Assembly: GCA_020736575.1 (NCBI GenBank)
Contig: JAGPYM010000015.1
Span: 62,001 to 126,000, forward strand
Reading direction: 5' to 3'
DNA length: 64,000 bases
From: Thelonectria olida
Lineage: Eukaryota; Ascomycota; Sordariomycetes; Hypocreales; Nectriaceae
This document shows, piece by piece, positions 1 through 14,155 of the stretch. The notes beneath the pieces were generated by a model. That model ran no database searches. It was not told the DNA's origin and was given only the letters and a program-made list of their open reading frames with translations. Both the position numbers and the translations under genes were made by a program. Every line of letters begins with the position of its first letter. The stretch's first letter is position 1.

Positions 1-1730
1 TCCAAAAGCCTGTTGCCCTGTGTACCCATTTTCGTCTATAATGATCTGTAGACGTCCCTCCTCGCCAACTGTTTTGACGGTGCTGTCCTACTCCACGTTC
101 GAGCACTTGCAACCGACCTTGTCCAACAGCTCCGGGGCTCTCGAACGTAATGCGAGAATCAACAATTGCCCAAAGCTTCCCCAGCAAGAGCCATGCCATG
201 GACGCAGGGATACAAGGATTAAGAATACATGGATGAAAATATGGATGATAAGGGCAGCAAAGGCATATGGAACGGCCCGACTGTTTGAGAAAGTATACAC
301 ATATACGCTCCGATATGGCGTTAAGTGAATCAGCGCATCGTTCTGACCGGGGGCTGAGTCCGAGTAAATACCCGATAGATCATTGGGCATATATCTTTTC
401 ACTTCTGATGATTGTGCCAATGCATCCACGATATGCGCGTTCATGCTTATTCCAAGGCATGTGTGAAAATAGTCCAGATCGCTGCTACGGCAAAAGCTCA
501 AGATCCTGTCGTATGCTGAGGTATTGTATTGTAGTTGGCCAATTCCGTACAACCAGTCACTTTTTATCCTAGCGAAGTAGTCAGGAATCGGACCTCCCGA
601 AAAGTCATAGGAGTCCTTGGGGTAACTTGCGCGACTCTTCACCTCAGTCGAATTCCCCAGCTCAATCCACATGTCGGCTTCTGACCACGCCGCCACCGGA
701 ACACAGAGACTGAGTGCGACATCATTCGATTCGAACTAGTCTTCGTTGGCTTAGAAGTTCCAATCTCCCCCTGTTCGGAGTTGATGAGGTAGTCTCCCAA
801 GAACCAATACAGGTGCCTGCGTTCCATAGCGAATGCATCGGCGACAAATGTCATAGGGCAATAACCTACTCCGGAAGAACCTATACTGCTACCGACGTGA
901 CTCATTATCATATGGCGATCATTTCTCACAGAACCACACGTCGAGTATGTTGCGTTAGCAAACATGAGCGGCGACGTCAACATGTTCTCAATAACGGGTG
1001 CAGGATTCTCTAGCATACAATCGATGTTCACTCTGCGGCACTTGCGAGCAGTCTTGGGGCACCTTTGCTCGCTTTCTTGTCGCGATGGCACATGGTGAGA
1101 GTCTAAATAGATCATTAAAGGCGTCTTGGAGATGTAGTAGGTGGTGTTGTTGTAAGGAGTTCTCGATGTAGTCTGCGGTGACTCAACGGCTCCCACACTT
1201 GTATGGGAATCTTGGTGATGGCAAAAAGAGCACTGGCTGCGGTGCAAACTAAGGTCACTACGAGGATAATGATGACTGTGACTGTGTCAAAGGTGCGATT
1301 CGTACTTCTGCGCATGCCCGAGGACCAAAACTCCCAACTTGTAATGTATCGGAGTGGAGCGCAAAGGTAGAAGGCCGAGGAGAGGAAACCAAGCGGTACA
1401 CCTTCACCCCGAACAATGAGGCCGTAACAGATTCAATGCAAGAGAATATCCGTAAAAGATACCAAGATTAGGATCTCGTAGGCCTTGGCGGCGAAAAGAG
1501 CCCGGGAGCGTTGAACTCACTGAGAGTCGGATGAGTGCTAGACCGTGGAATCCCGCGATTTATAAGAAAGCAACCTCAAGGTGATTATCATTGACGGCAA
1601 ATGGAATATGGAAAAGCGATAGATGGCCGATATTCTGTTGGTTCGGTAGACCTCTCTGGGAACTTCATTGTTCAAGGAAAATGACCAGGTGGGCAGAAGA
1701 GGTACAAGAAATGTAGAAGAGAAACTGAGT
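1..1730 (-). pseudogene. broken fungal membrane-protein gene, runs off the left edge
   Basis: Read on the minus strand, separate blocks in different frames look like one protein. A first hydrophobic segment lies near 1700-1545. A second block (1510-1200) carries AAKAYEILI, RGEGVPLGFLSSAFYL and a strong membrane helix (IIILVVTLVCTAASALFAI). A long extracellular-looking region with many Cys follows, and a last helix (YAFAALIIHIFIHVFLILV) lies near 260-205. The frame is broken by TGA at 1434-1436 inside an otherwise open stretch, by frame changes near 1190 and near 700, and by TAG at 88-90. After that TAG the same frame stays open to base 1. I see no splice pair that would remove these breaks. 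The arrangement resembles uncharacterised multi-helix fungal membrane proteins; no function can be given. The breaks are seen; the single-gene reading is inference. Confidence 0.55.
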
Positions 1731-2502
1731 TGAAAAAGGCCCTCAGGCCTTAGTTAACCAGCCGGTGCTCCGCAGCGAACAACCGAACCTGTGTCACGAT
1801 GGCTGGGACACTCACGCGGTTACCCAATAAGGGGATCGACTCAACACTCACATTGAGGTTTCACCCAATGCCCACATCTGATGGAGTATGGCTGCTTAAT
1901 CACGCCGACTCCATCGCTTCGTACTGACAGGGAATCGTGGTTGACGTGCCTTGGATTCTGCAGGATATAGAGCTCCTTCACAACACTAATTATCCCAATA
2001 GACGAAGAAGGTTTACTTCAGTCAAGGCAGATTTTTTCCCTTTCTTTTTGGGCGAAAAACACGTGTAACACAGAAGTGATGACGTGGAAACACTCGCAAG
2101 CCTGTTGGCTACTTACGGTGGCTGCAAAGTACGTCCGTCCGGTTAGAGAGCCTCAAGCAAGCTTGCGAGGTATTTGGAGAACAATGCGGCATCTATGTAG
2201 CTTTACATAAAATTATCAATCATCAGCCTTATTTTCGTACACTCGTAATTACAGAGAAAGACTCCAAGTAGATATCCAGCCACTTGCTACAGCCCAAATC
2301 TTGACTAGTTCTGTGCTTCTTTCGTTTTATTCGGCTCCTAGGAACGGCCATTGGCACAGTTTGAGCCGGGTAGAAGGGACATAAACCCGTCTTGATGCCA
2401 ACATTCGCCGCCGTCAGGTATCCAACCTCTGTCCTCGGCGTCAGAATTGCTCCAGAGCGTTCCCAAATCCCATGGAAAAGACAGGGCCTAATGGGCAATT
2501 GT
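1731..2502. other. intergenic, no gene seen
   Basis: No supported coding region. A 97-codon open stretch on the minus strand (2229-2522) overlaps the last exon of the zinc transporter in another frame and has no recognisable content. This interval is the 3' side of the transporter and the 5' side of the broken gene. Confidence 0.5.
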
Positions 2503-3979
2503 CTAGGCAAAGGCGCCAACAATGGACATGCCAGCAGCTTTTCAAGTTAGTTTTCGTGTCTAATGAGTTCCGGGATTACATACCTCCAACAAAGACCCAG
2601 ACTAAGGCGGAAATTTTATCCTTCTTTGACATCAAATGTGAAGCTTCCTCCGAGAGGAAGTCTTCGACCAGCAAGTTGACCAATGCAGCGTAGATCAACA
2701 AACCCGACGAGCTATCCAGCGTCAGCCGATGGACAAAGTCACGAAGAATGGCAGGCAAAACTCACATTGCGTTAAAGACGCCAATCATGATCAGTCCGTA
2801 CTCGCTGCCTGGGTCGAAAGAGCTGCGGCTCATGATGCCAATTGCTTGGCCAATAGGCGCCGTAGTTCCGAACGCGAATACTAGTAACCAAGGGCGAGGA
2901 CTGCCCCGGGGGTACGGGACGGCCGCAATTCGCGATCCAAGACCAAGGCCTTCAAACATCTGGTGGAATATGATGGCGGTGAGGAGAACGACGAGACCAT
3001 CAGTCGTCATGGCGATGGTCATGCCGACGAAAATGGAGTGAAACAAGATGCCGCCTTCGAGGAGCGTGATGTTGGTCGACATCTTCTTGTAGACCTGCGG
3101 ATCAACCATCTGGCCCTCCTCGTCGAAGTGTGCCTTGGCTGCCTCAGTCGAAGCCTTTTCGTCATATTCTGGCAGGGAAAGGTTTCGGGTTTCCTGGATA
3201 ATCTCAAGCATCTCGGTCCGCTGACGAATGTATTGTTCGTAAAACACGATAAACCAGGCTGGCATAGTCGAAGAGTCTTCGTCATCGAGGACAAAGTCAT
3301 TCTCTTCGGCATTCTTCTCGTGCACTCTTTGAGCCATGGCCTTCTCATATTCGACCCCACCAGTATTCTCGGGTGAACGGTCGTGTCTCGGGTGGCTGTG
3401 TGGTTTGCTAATTGGCGCCGTGCCAGTCGGGCCGCCGTGAGAGTGGCCACCAGTCTTGGCGTTCAGGTACAACTCGAAAATGAAAAGAAGGAACATGGAT
3501 CCCATCATAATGACTCCAGGCATGGCGGGATAATATTCGATGAACAGATCCGGCAGACAAGGATCCATGAGACTTCCAAAGGCGGTGGGAAGCAGCTGAC
3601 GCCACCAGTTAGATATGTCTTGTCATCAGTAGAAGCAACTCACATGAACAAACGCGGTAGCGATCAAAACTCCGGTACCAAAATGCTTGCAAATGAAAAA
3701 GACTTTTGGGGGAATCTTAAGCCGGGGCATCTTCTTGGCGGCAACTGGGAAGCCAGCTCCTATGATGGGGTGATTAGCCGTTGCCATCTTCACCGAGTGA
3801 TCAATTCTTACCCAGGCAGGAAGCAAACAGTACCATGACTAAATGCCCTAGTTAGCCGAGTTACAGCTGGATTGGGATCTGAGAGTCATACAAAGTCCAC
3901 CAATATGCAAGCCAAGATTGTACTCTCCCTCCTCTCCTTGGCCTCCGCACTGCGGTTTTGCTGATGTTGACGAGTCCAT
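2503..3979 (-). CDS. ZIP-family zinc transporter (Zrt1/Zrt2-like), 6 exons, 407 aa
   Basis: Plasma-membrane divalent metal (zinc) uptake transporter of the ZIP family. Exons on the minus strand are 3979-3892, 3838-3812, 3759-3644, 3595-2766, 2711-2584 and 2537-2503; all junctions keep frame. The N-terminus (MDSSTSAKPQCGG) leads into a short extracellular segment and then helices 1-3 (AGFPVAAKK, CKHFGTGVLIATAFVH, then LLPTAFGSL). A His-rich loop (HSHGG near residue 126, then HSHPRH) follows, as usual for the metal-binding loop between helices 3 and 4. The metal-site motifs of helices 4 and 5 are present: HSIFVGM near residue 261 and HQMFEGLGLG near 286. The ending SIVGAFA is typical of fungal members. 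Length is normal for the family. The start was chosen as the first ATG in frame with the Cys-rich N-terminus. No neighbour suggests another substrate. Confidence 0.93.
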
Positions 3980-5525
3980 GATTCGACTTGGCCAGACTGA
4001 ATGGACAAGAGATTGTCGTGTATCGTGAGTAGGAAATTAAGGCCGCAAATACACCTAGTAACCAGGTCCAAAGACACAAACAAAAAGAACAAACAGGTAA
4101 AGAACAAAACCAGCCAGGGTTGAAAGAAGACGAAAGATGAGATGGGATCCAGCCCACGATGTCACGAGTGATGCTGCTAATTCAATGGCAACATCTTGGC
4201 AAAAGGAAGATATTATCATTATAAGATAGATCCCGGATTACTATTTTAAGCAATTTGCAATTCATTGCTGCATGTGTAACGACTGCTGCGGCAGCATGAA
4301 ACACGACATTTGCAAGCTTATTTTAACATAGTCAGACGACACGGTTTAACGCGCTTCAGGTGTTGTCGATTACCCCAGCTGCAATGACACCCTGGCTTCA
4401 GCAGATGGGGTCAAATCTGAGAATTGTTTTACCCGATTGGCCCAGTGGTGTCAACAGCCTCCTAGATCTACGTTGGTCTCGGCATTCGAAGAAGGCCCCT
4501 GTTACGGAAACGAAGTCGAATCTATGCCGCGTCACGGTGCGCCATGACATGGACCTCCAGAATACTTGGCAGGTCTCGGAATGCAGTCGGATCACGGTTT
4601 TCCGATACAGTCCTTTTGTGCGTGTCTCAACTTGCAATGATCCGAATGGACGTGCGGTCAACAATACGAGTCAAGATCTAAAAGATGCCCCTTGATTCGT
4701 GAGTTAAATCTGAGAAAGATGAATTTGGCGGTAGAATGGACGCGTATCATTTCAAGTAAGCTAGGGTAAAGCGTCGGATTAGCAAAGGGAGAGACTTGCA
4801 CCTGTAAACTCAAGTTGAGAATTTGTCACAATTTTTTCTACGAGGGAGCCATTCAGATTCAAGACGGCCAGCCATTTATAATAATAGAAAACGAAAGCCC
4901 CGAGACGCTGTCGAAACGCATAGCATATCATAGACTCTCAATACGATGGCGCACCTGGATAGTTTACGTGTGGTAACGAGCCTGAGTCTCAAATTCCATG
5001 GAAATCTAGACAAGACCGTCCTTGTCATCATCTGGTGACCAATCCAGTACTTTGGTTAATTAAGCTAGCGATGTGGATGGGGAATGCGAGAACTATCGAG
5101 CGGCTGTTCTGATCTTGATTAAATTCTTCCCCTTGACTTCGGGCTCGACCTGGGCCGAACTTGCTGCTTTAAACGACACATACAGACAAACGATCGCAAC
5201 GAGCGTGGTTGCTGTTATTAAGGTGTCCGTCATGATTTCGCGGGGCTCTCAATACACTGCTCATGTGAAACACGCTCAGGCAGACATGGGCCGAAACAAC
5301 CTTGTGAGATCGTCGGGGACTTATTACACAGTTCTTACTCGCCAAGACGTCTGGAAACATGAGACCAGCACGTCCGAGCAGCCCCAGTTCACAGGATCTT
5401 ACGAATAGTTGCCATGAACACTTGGACAGAGTTAAGTGGCCGCTGAAGAAGAACAGGAGATACTTAGATGCGTAAAATGCAGTTCCATGGAGTTGTAGAA
5501 CAGAATATAAATAAGCCAACCTCGT
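3980..5525. other. intergenic 1.5 kb, no gene seen
   Basis: Upstream of the zinc transporter and downstream of the alginate-lyase-like gene. Open stretches at 4360-4695, 4398-4664 and 5073-5519 have no family resemblance, no splice-joined extension and opposing frames of similar length, so I do not call them. The sequence is AT-rich and looks like promoter and 3' flank. Confidence 0.5.
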
Positions 5526-6821
5526 TTACTTGTCAAGTCGATAAAGCAGAGTTCCAAATCCAAGTTGATCGTATCCGCCACTATTCGAACCGTAGTCTCC
5601 GCCACCGCCCTCCGCCCCATCGCCGTCAGAAACCACCAAATCACGGTATGCCTTGGTCCACGAAGCATTCAACCCCTTCAGCACTCCATAGTGTGCATAC
5701 AGTAACTCGCCCATCGGTCGGATTGTGCCGCGGCTGCTGTTGCCGATGGACGTCTGAGTCACGTCAGAGTTGGAATAAGTAGAATACGGCACATCGTGGC
5801 CCAGGTTGTATTTGGCCATGTATTCCGCCCTTGGAATCTCGAGAATTAGCGATAAGATGATCTTCAACAAAGGGGCAGACTCACCCAGCAAGAATCTTGT
5901 TGCTCTGATATCCAAACAAATCCACGCCCTGATTGTAGCTCTGTTGCGCCAACACGCCGACCAGCGCAAAGCCAAGCGTTGCATGGCCCTGGTCCCTCCC
6001 GGCCTCTTGCCCTTGACCCAACGACTTTGAAGACCCTGACTCGGTGTGGAGTTTCCAGATGAACTTGTTGATGGCGCCATTCCCACCACCGCTCTGGAAA
6101 TATGCAACTGCTTCACTGGCCATGGTCGAGTTGTCGGATAGGACGCCAATAGCGTGCATAGCAGCGAGGTTGCAAAGATCCCACTGATTCTTCTGGTGAG
6201 CAGCAAACCATCAAGTGTCATAGTGAAGGCGCTTACGTTTGCCCAATAATGATCAATCTTCGCACCATTGTGGGCGCTCAGAAACGAGTGATTCATGGGG
6301 TAGAACACCGAGACGAGCATGTTGATCAAGTCCGCTAACCCGTCCCAACCGTTGTACGCACGGAGAATTTCCCCGGCGTTAGCTAGCTGATATCCATAGA
6401 GGCCAGCTGCCAGGAACTTATCGCTGCTACCCCAGATCTGCTTGAGTGTGCTGCTCCAAGCGTCAAGAATTTTGCCCGCAGCGTCCGCATATGCAGTGTC
6501 TCCGGTGATTTTCCAGTATATGGCGTTAACGTATGCAGCAGAGGCATCTCGGTAGAGCTTTCCATAGTTCTCAGTGCAGTCCGATGAGCTGCCTCGACAG
6601 AGCGTCTCTACTGCCCGCGGCGAGTATGCAGTGCTAGCGTGAGCAGCCAGCTTGTTCCATCCCGTGATCCAAGGAGTCTTTTTGCTGTTGACGTAAGACT
6701 TGATACGAGTGAAGTCGTCGTTGGTATGCAACAGCCCCGGGTGCTGAAAAGTGGCACGAGGCTGAGCAGTTGCCGCAACGATGACTGTAGTCAGCAAACC
6801 AAGAGTATATGCAGGCTTCAT
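5526..6821 (-). CDS. secreted alginate-lyase-domain protein (polysaccharide lyase), 3 exons, 398 aa
   Basis: Predicted secreted polysaccharide lyase with the alpha/alpha-toroid alginate lyase domain. Exons are 6821-6237, 6192-5885 and 5829-5526, with phases joining exactly. The first 20 or so residues (MKPAYTLGLLTTVIVAATAQP) form a clear signal peptide. The domain begins at HPGLLHTNDDFTRIKSYV and includes NAIYWKITGDTAYADAA and the conserved HNGAKIDHYWANKNQWDLCN segment, where Asn, His and Tyr residues typical of the active cleft lie. It also has GQEAGRDQGHATLG near the middle and a C-terminal AEYMAKYNLGHDVPYSTY block. Such fungal proteins probably cleave uronate-containing polymers; the substrate is not known. 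A Gly-rich patch near residue 375 (GDGAEGGGGDYG) is unusual but intact. It stands alone, with no operon-like partner. Confidence 0.85.
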   Translation of the reverse strand: MKPAYTLGLLTTVIVAATAQPRATFQHPGLLHTNDDFTRIKSYVNSKKTPWITGWNKLAAHASTAYSPRAVETLCRGSSSDCTENYGKLYRDASAAYVNAIYWKITGDTAYADAAGKILDAWSSTLKQIWGSSDKFLAAGLYGYQLANAGEILRAYNGWDGLADLINMLVSVFYPMNHSFLSAHNGAKIDHYWANVSAFTMTLDGLLLTRRISGIFATSLLCTLLASYPTTRPWPVKQLHISRAVVGMAPSTSSSGNSTPSQGLQSRWVKGKRPGGTRAMQRLALRWSACWRNRATIRAWICLDIRATRFLLGESAPLLKIILSLILEIPRAEYMAKYNLGHDVPYSTYSNSDVTQTSIGNSSRGTIRPMGELLYAHYGVLKGLNASWTKAYRDLVVSDGDGAEGGGGDYGSNSGGYDQLGFGTLLYRLDK

Positions 6822-7652
6822 GGTGATGACTCAAGGCTGGTATTCGAATCAATATGCTTATGTGATTGTTTCTCCATGATTTCGCTGGCCGAGATCACTA
6901 CGACAATTTATATCTGTCGTGTCAGCAGCCCTTGAACAGGGCGGAGAAGCGTCAGCCCTGGCTCCGCCAATACAATGTGAATGTATACGTCAAATCTGAC
7001 TGAAATTCCATCTCCGGTGTAAGTCTCGGAGTGGTATTGAGTATGGTTTACCCAACTATAGTCGGGGGGGTAGCTTAATGCGCATCGCATGATGTGTTCC
7101 TATGCCTGATGCTACCATAATCACCAGTCAAGTGATGTTACTAGAATGGCATCCTAGTTCAAGCATGTTGTATTCCACCAGTAAGGATTAAGTAACGCGG
7201 GCTCTATGCGTGCGGGGGAAGCGGCTGTCGGCTGATTTGACGGTAATGTCGCGTCATATCATCAGTCGGATGAACTCAGCCACTACGGCAAAAGGGATAC
7301 ACTACTAATGCCTGTGTAACAGTCGCATATATTATATCTGGCACTGCTGATCGCGTTGCGATAACTTCCGTATGTACAACCGAAGCACATAGAAGAGGCA
7401 GTCGGAATAGGTAGCTATCGTTATACTTTCGAGACTCGTTTTAATGGTTTCCCCTGGTTGTGTTATATGACGAGTCCAGGCGATAGTTAGAAAGCAGTAC
7501 CACAAAGCGTTATATGAACTTGTATCCTCGATGCAATTGCCAAGAATGTGAGAGTTACCACTTTTCTCCCGAAGATCTTCGCATCCGCCTTCCGTCAGAT
7601 ACTCCGTGCCCCAACATAGAGCCGGCCTCCCCTCTTTACCGGCAAAACGCAC
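6822..7652. other. intergenic, upstream region of the secreted lyase
   Basis: No convincing coding region. Minus-strand open stretches at 6908-7090 and 7332-7652 show no motifs. Confidence 0.45.
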
Positions 7653-8057
7653 ATGGCAAGTGCCGCGCGGAAGTCTGACAGCTCCTGGGCCGCATTCCGG
7701 GAGAATTCAGGCAAGCTCCTTGGAAGGATGGAGAATCCTCTTGATTCGCCGTGCCTGGAGGCTTGCTGCTGCTGGGCTGAAGCATTATCTAAGTTCCAGG
7801 AATAGCAGCCCCAACACAAAGGCAGCGTTATTGTTCAGGTCTCTCGCAGAATAACTCTCAAGCCAACCGATAAAACTTTCGAACAATTGGGCGATGCGGG
7901 TGGTCCGGCCTTGGATTTCGAGCTACATCGATCAGTAGAAGAGGCACTGCAACAAGTCTGCGATATTAAGCTGTTCCTTCATACCGGGAAACTTCCATGG
8001 ACACACGGGCATTTAAAGGCGCGACATCGGCCATCAATACGGTCCATGGAGGCATAG
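7653..8057 (+). pseudogene. possible gene remnant with one internal TAG
   Basis: From ATG 7653 to TAG 8055-8057 one frame is open over 135 codons except for a single TAG at 7803-7805, which directly follows a GAA codon. The first half contains RENSGKLLGRMENPLDSPCLEACCC and the second half FEQLGDAGGPALDFELHRS followed by EEALQQVCDIKLFLHTGK. Both halves look amphipathic and coding-like. I do not recognise the family. It may be the relic of a small gene or chance. The long frame with one break is what is seen; the pseudogene call is inference. Confidence 0.25.
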
Positions 8058-8348
8058 CGATTAGAGTCAGGCAGAGGCGTCACTCAGGTTCAGGGGTTAA
8101 ACCCACAATGTTGAGAATATCTTATTCAATTATATACATAGAAGAAAGTGCCGCCCCATGAAGAGAGGAGAGGACACTGCAGATACACACACACTATTCT
8201 ACCTCTAAACCTTGACATCGAAGCGGTCCAGGTTCAGGGGTTAAACCCACAATGTTGAGAATATCTTATTCAATTATATACATAGAAGAAAGTGCCGCCC
8301 CATGAAGAGAGGAGAGGACACTGCAGATACACACACACTATTCTACCT

Positions 8349-10951
<2,603 letters not shown>

Positions 10952-13061
10952 GATGAGACTTTGTTTGGAAGAGATCAACAAGCATGGAGGGGAAGGCTAG
11001 CCAAAAACAAAGGCAGAAAGGCCGGATTATGTTTCATTTGTAGCCCGCCCAATTGGCAACCCAACTTTAGTAATGGACGCGGGCTTCCAGAACGCCAAGT
11101 CGGCAGTGCAGGGGAGCGTGATGTGGCATCGCAAATGGAAGCACGGATTTGGAATCAACATGTCGTGAATGACCGCCTCTGAGGGGGCTGTAAGGAACAG
11201 GGTTAGCCCGGCGGCAAGTCTCGCTTCGCCAGGTTCCAAGCACTCTAGTCACTATTTCGAGGACCTAACGTCGTCCCGCATTGGAAGATTCCCGAGATTG
11301 TGATAGGCGGTATGCTGACTGGGCGTGCAATTGGCGACAGGGATGATTCATGAGGACTGCGGATGATGCCCACGGCTTACGTGCTGCAAGGGTGAGAAGC
11401 TGAAAGAAGAAGGTGGTAGCTTAATATAACCTTATTGCTACTCTGCAGAGGCTGGGACGAGGAATTAAATGATATCTAACGCGGTTCCTCGAGCGGGAGA
11501 GAAGAACGGCAACGACAAAGAGCATTTTGAGTGTGGTGGTGCAGAGAGGGCGCAAGCATGGGAGTCTACTCGATGCATGCTACGTACGTATGTCTAACTT
11601 GGATTAGGAGAATATTTGCGCCAAGGCGTCGGCAATGGCCTGATTACCCACCTCGCCAGACCAATCGCTGGACAGTGAAACAAATGAGCGAGGGAGGGAT
11701 TAATGCCGTTGGTCCAAGTGCCGGGGGAGTGGCCGGGGAAGAATAGGACACCGAGGTAAGCTTAGCTAAGACCTGGCTGCGACCTACTGCGGCTCAGAGT
11801 GACTATTCGTAGCTAGCTCAGGGCCTCACAGTAACGTTATGCCACGTCTTATTAGTGAGTGTCAGCCATACGAGGAAATGTGCAATTGCGATGGCTATGC
11901 CTCTCATTTCCCCCAAGCCCCCATTGAGTTTTCTGTGACACGTGGAGAGCCGTTTGAACGCTGCGAGACTCTACTGCGTAGTACAGAACGGCCGGGGCAA
12001 CTACGTCAGGAACAGGGATCGGCCGCAAGGAAGATGCGTGTCCAGAAACTTCCTTTGATTGAACCTTTTTTCCCTTGCTTGATACCCGGAGCAATGTCTT
12101 GAAGCAGCTGTGTGAAACTTAGGCATAAATTCTATTCAATTGCCCAAGCTGCAATAGCTCCTCATTACAGTTATCGGCAGGTTGCTTGAGGTTAGAATGT
12201 GGGATTCGAGAAGCCTCGCCTTCCGTGTGGGATAGGGATTGCTAAGCGAGTTGAATTGATTCCAGACTCGCAGAGGCGACGGGTAGGTATGGTATGTTTG
12301 CGAAGCTAACTTAGTAAACAAAACCCCTGAGAAACCGGCTCATAGATGCCGAGATCATTGCCTATGTCTGTCGAGTCACATCGGCGCAATAGCTTAAACC
12401 AGAGCATTACCCCAAAGCAGCTAGATGGATGATTTCCGCGTTGGAAAGCGGTTAAGCTAGCGGAATAGACAGGCCGAATTTGCGACACGAACAACTTTAT
12501 CGAGTTGGCTCGAACAGTCGACAAACGCGGGGGAGTCAATTGGCGAGATGGCACTACGTCATGGGCAACCATCGTGGCTACCCTATAGCCTGGCGGGGCG
12601 GCGCGAGGCGTTATACGTGAAACGTTGATAATAAAAAAGCTGACAAACGGAGAGCTATTAAAAGTGTAAAAAAAAAAGAAGAAAAAAAAGAAGGAATAGT
12701 AGATTGATGGAAAGAGAACTGCTATACTTGCTCAATTGTAGATGCTGATTTACGGTGCCCTATTGCCAACGGAACATGATTTTAGAGGAAACACTCCATA
12801 ACGCCCACTTCCCAAGCTCGGGCAGAGTCGCTGCATGGCATCACCGCCCCAGGCTCCAACATGGCTTCCCCACTCCGGGATAAATCCCTCCAGCCCGGAT
12901 AGTTATCTATCTTTTCTGCTTCATCTTGCGATCTGAGTACGTATGTCCATCCAAGCACGGGCCTCGACCTCGGGAAATTCAATCGTGATGGGTCTGGGCT
13001 CGAAAGGCACGTGATGATAAACGTGATTCTAATCATCTCGAGCCCAAATCGTCGCGTCGAG
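10952..13061. other. intergenic 2.1 kb, promoter side of katG
   Basis: No supported gene. Short open stretches occur on both strands (for example 11027-11239, 11839-12102, 12306-12572) without recognisable content. A purine run of A and GA lies at about 12668-12690. The interval contains the katG promoter next to 10951. Confidence 0.5.
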
Positions 13062-13613
13062 ATGTCTCTTGAATTAGCTTTGTCGTCCCGAGAGATGGAG
13101 TTGCGTCAATCCCTCAAGACTAATATCTCAACCTCCGATCCTCACCACTCCCGATGCCTCGTCTTCGGTACGAGGCATTTTGACACTGCCGAGAACCTTG
13201 AGGCCTGCATCGAGCACGATTTCGCCCTGGATCGGCTGGAAACAACTCGAGCCGCGACACCAGCAACAGAGCCTGCACATGCAACAAAACGACGCCGTAT
13301 CACGATCGAGCCCCGCGATAAACACCACCATCATCGCCAGCGGCGCTATCCCGACCCCGTTTCCGTCCCGTGCCACCCTGTTCCCCCTCTGCCATGGGCG
13401 ATTGCGACAGAAGAAACATGGCGACTTCAGCTCGAAAACGAACGAGAGAGAATTACAAACAAAACAAGGGAGAGGTAAGTTTGGAAGAGACACCAAGGGC
13501 TAGAAGGAAACACGGACAGCCGAGAGGGCAGTGCCGTCATTGGAGTCACCAATCTACTGGCTCTACACCGTCTGCTCCGTCTTCGATATCGAGATCTATA
13601 TCAAACAGTTTAG
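13062..13613 (+). CDS. small hypothetical protein, 2 exons, 164 aa
   Basis: Not recognised. ATG 13062 (MSLELALSSREMELRQSLK) opens a frame that would stop at a TAA inside a perfect donor (AG|gtaagt at 13475). Splicing exon 13062-13474 to 13532-13613 (acceptor gggcag) keeps frame and adds AVIGVTNLLALHRLLRLRYR before the stop. The protein is basic in the middle, with KRRR (a possible nuclear signal) and a His/Arg cluster (DKHHHHRQRR), and has no signal peptide or membrane helix. Codon use looks coding. The nearest genes are katG and the MATE transporter, neither functionally linked. It could be a real small gene or a chance frame; the donor is the best argument for it. Confidence 0.4.
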
Positions 13614-14155
13614 ATATGCTACGAAAACAAATACTGGCTTTCAATCACTCAACTTTGAACCACATATGCATCGTTTACCCCCACCGCTGAGGGCTCTACG
13701 GCAGGACCTGACCAAGATTTCCTTTGGAGAGGCCCTGCTGTCACGATCACGGTAGGAACATGTATAAGGCCTCTGTTTTCCGGCTTTGCGCCTTACAACA
13801 AAACCAAACAACCATTGTCCGGTCGGTGGATTGAACGAGAATACCGGTCTGCCTTTGAAGCAGTTGTGTTGGGCGTACTGACGTTGCGAAACAACGAAGA
13901 GCCTGCCGGCCATGTTGGTGAAATGAGGTCAAGAGAAGATAACCGTCAGGTAGTGCAGAACTGTCGTTAACGGCCCTCCTCTGCCGAAACACTCTCTGAG
14001 CCCATCGTATTTTAACATCTCTGAATTCTACATCGCAAGACTGGATACTTCATCTGCCCTATGTTTACTCCGATATCTATGCAAAGGGAAACCCCTTAAC
14101 TCGTTCTTCTAATGCTATCCTTCAAACCACTACCCTGGATTCTCGGCAATATGTC
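13614..14155. other. intergenic, no gene seen
   Basis: 3' flanks of the small hypothetical gene and the MATE gene. Open stretches on the minus strand (13641-13913, 13747-13992) overlap each other in different frames and show no motifs. Confidence 0.4.
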
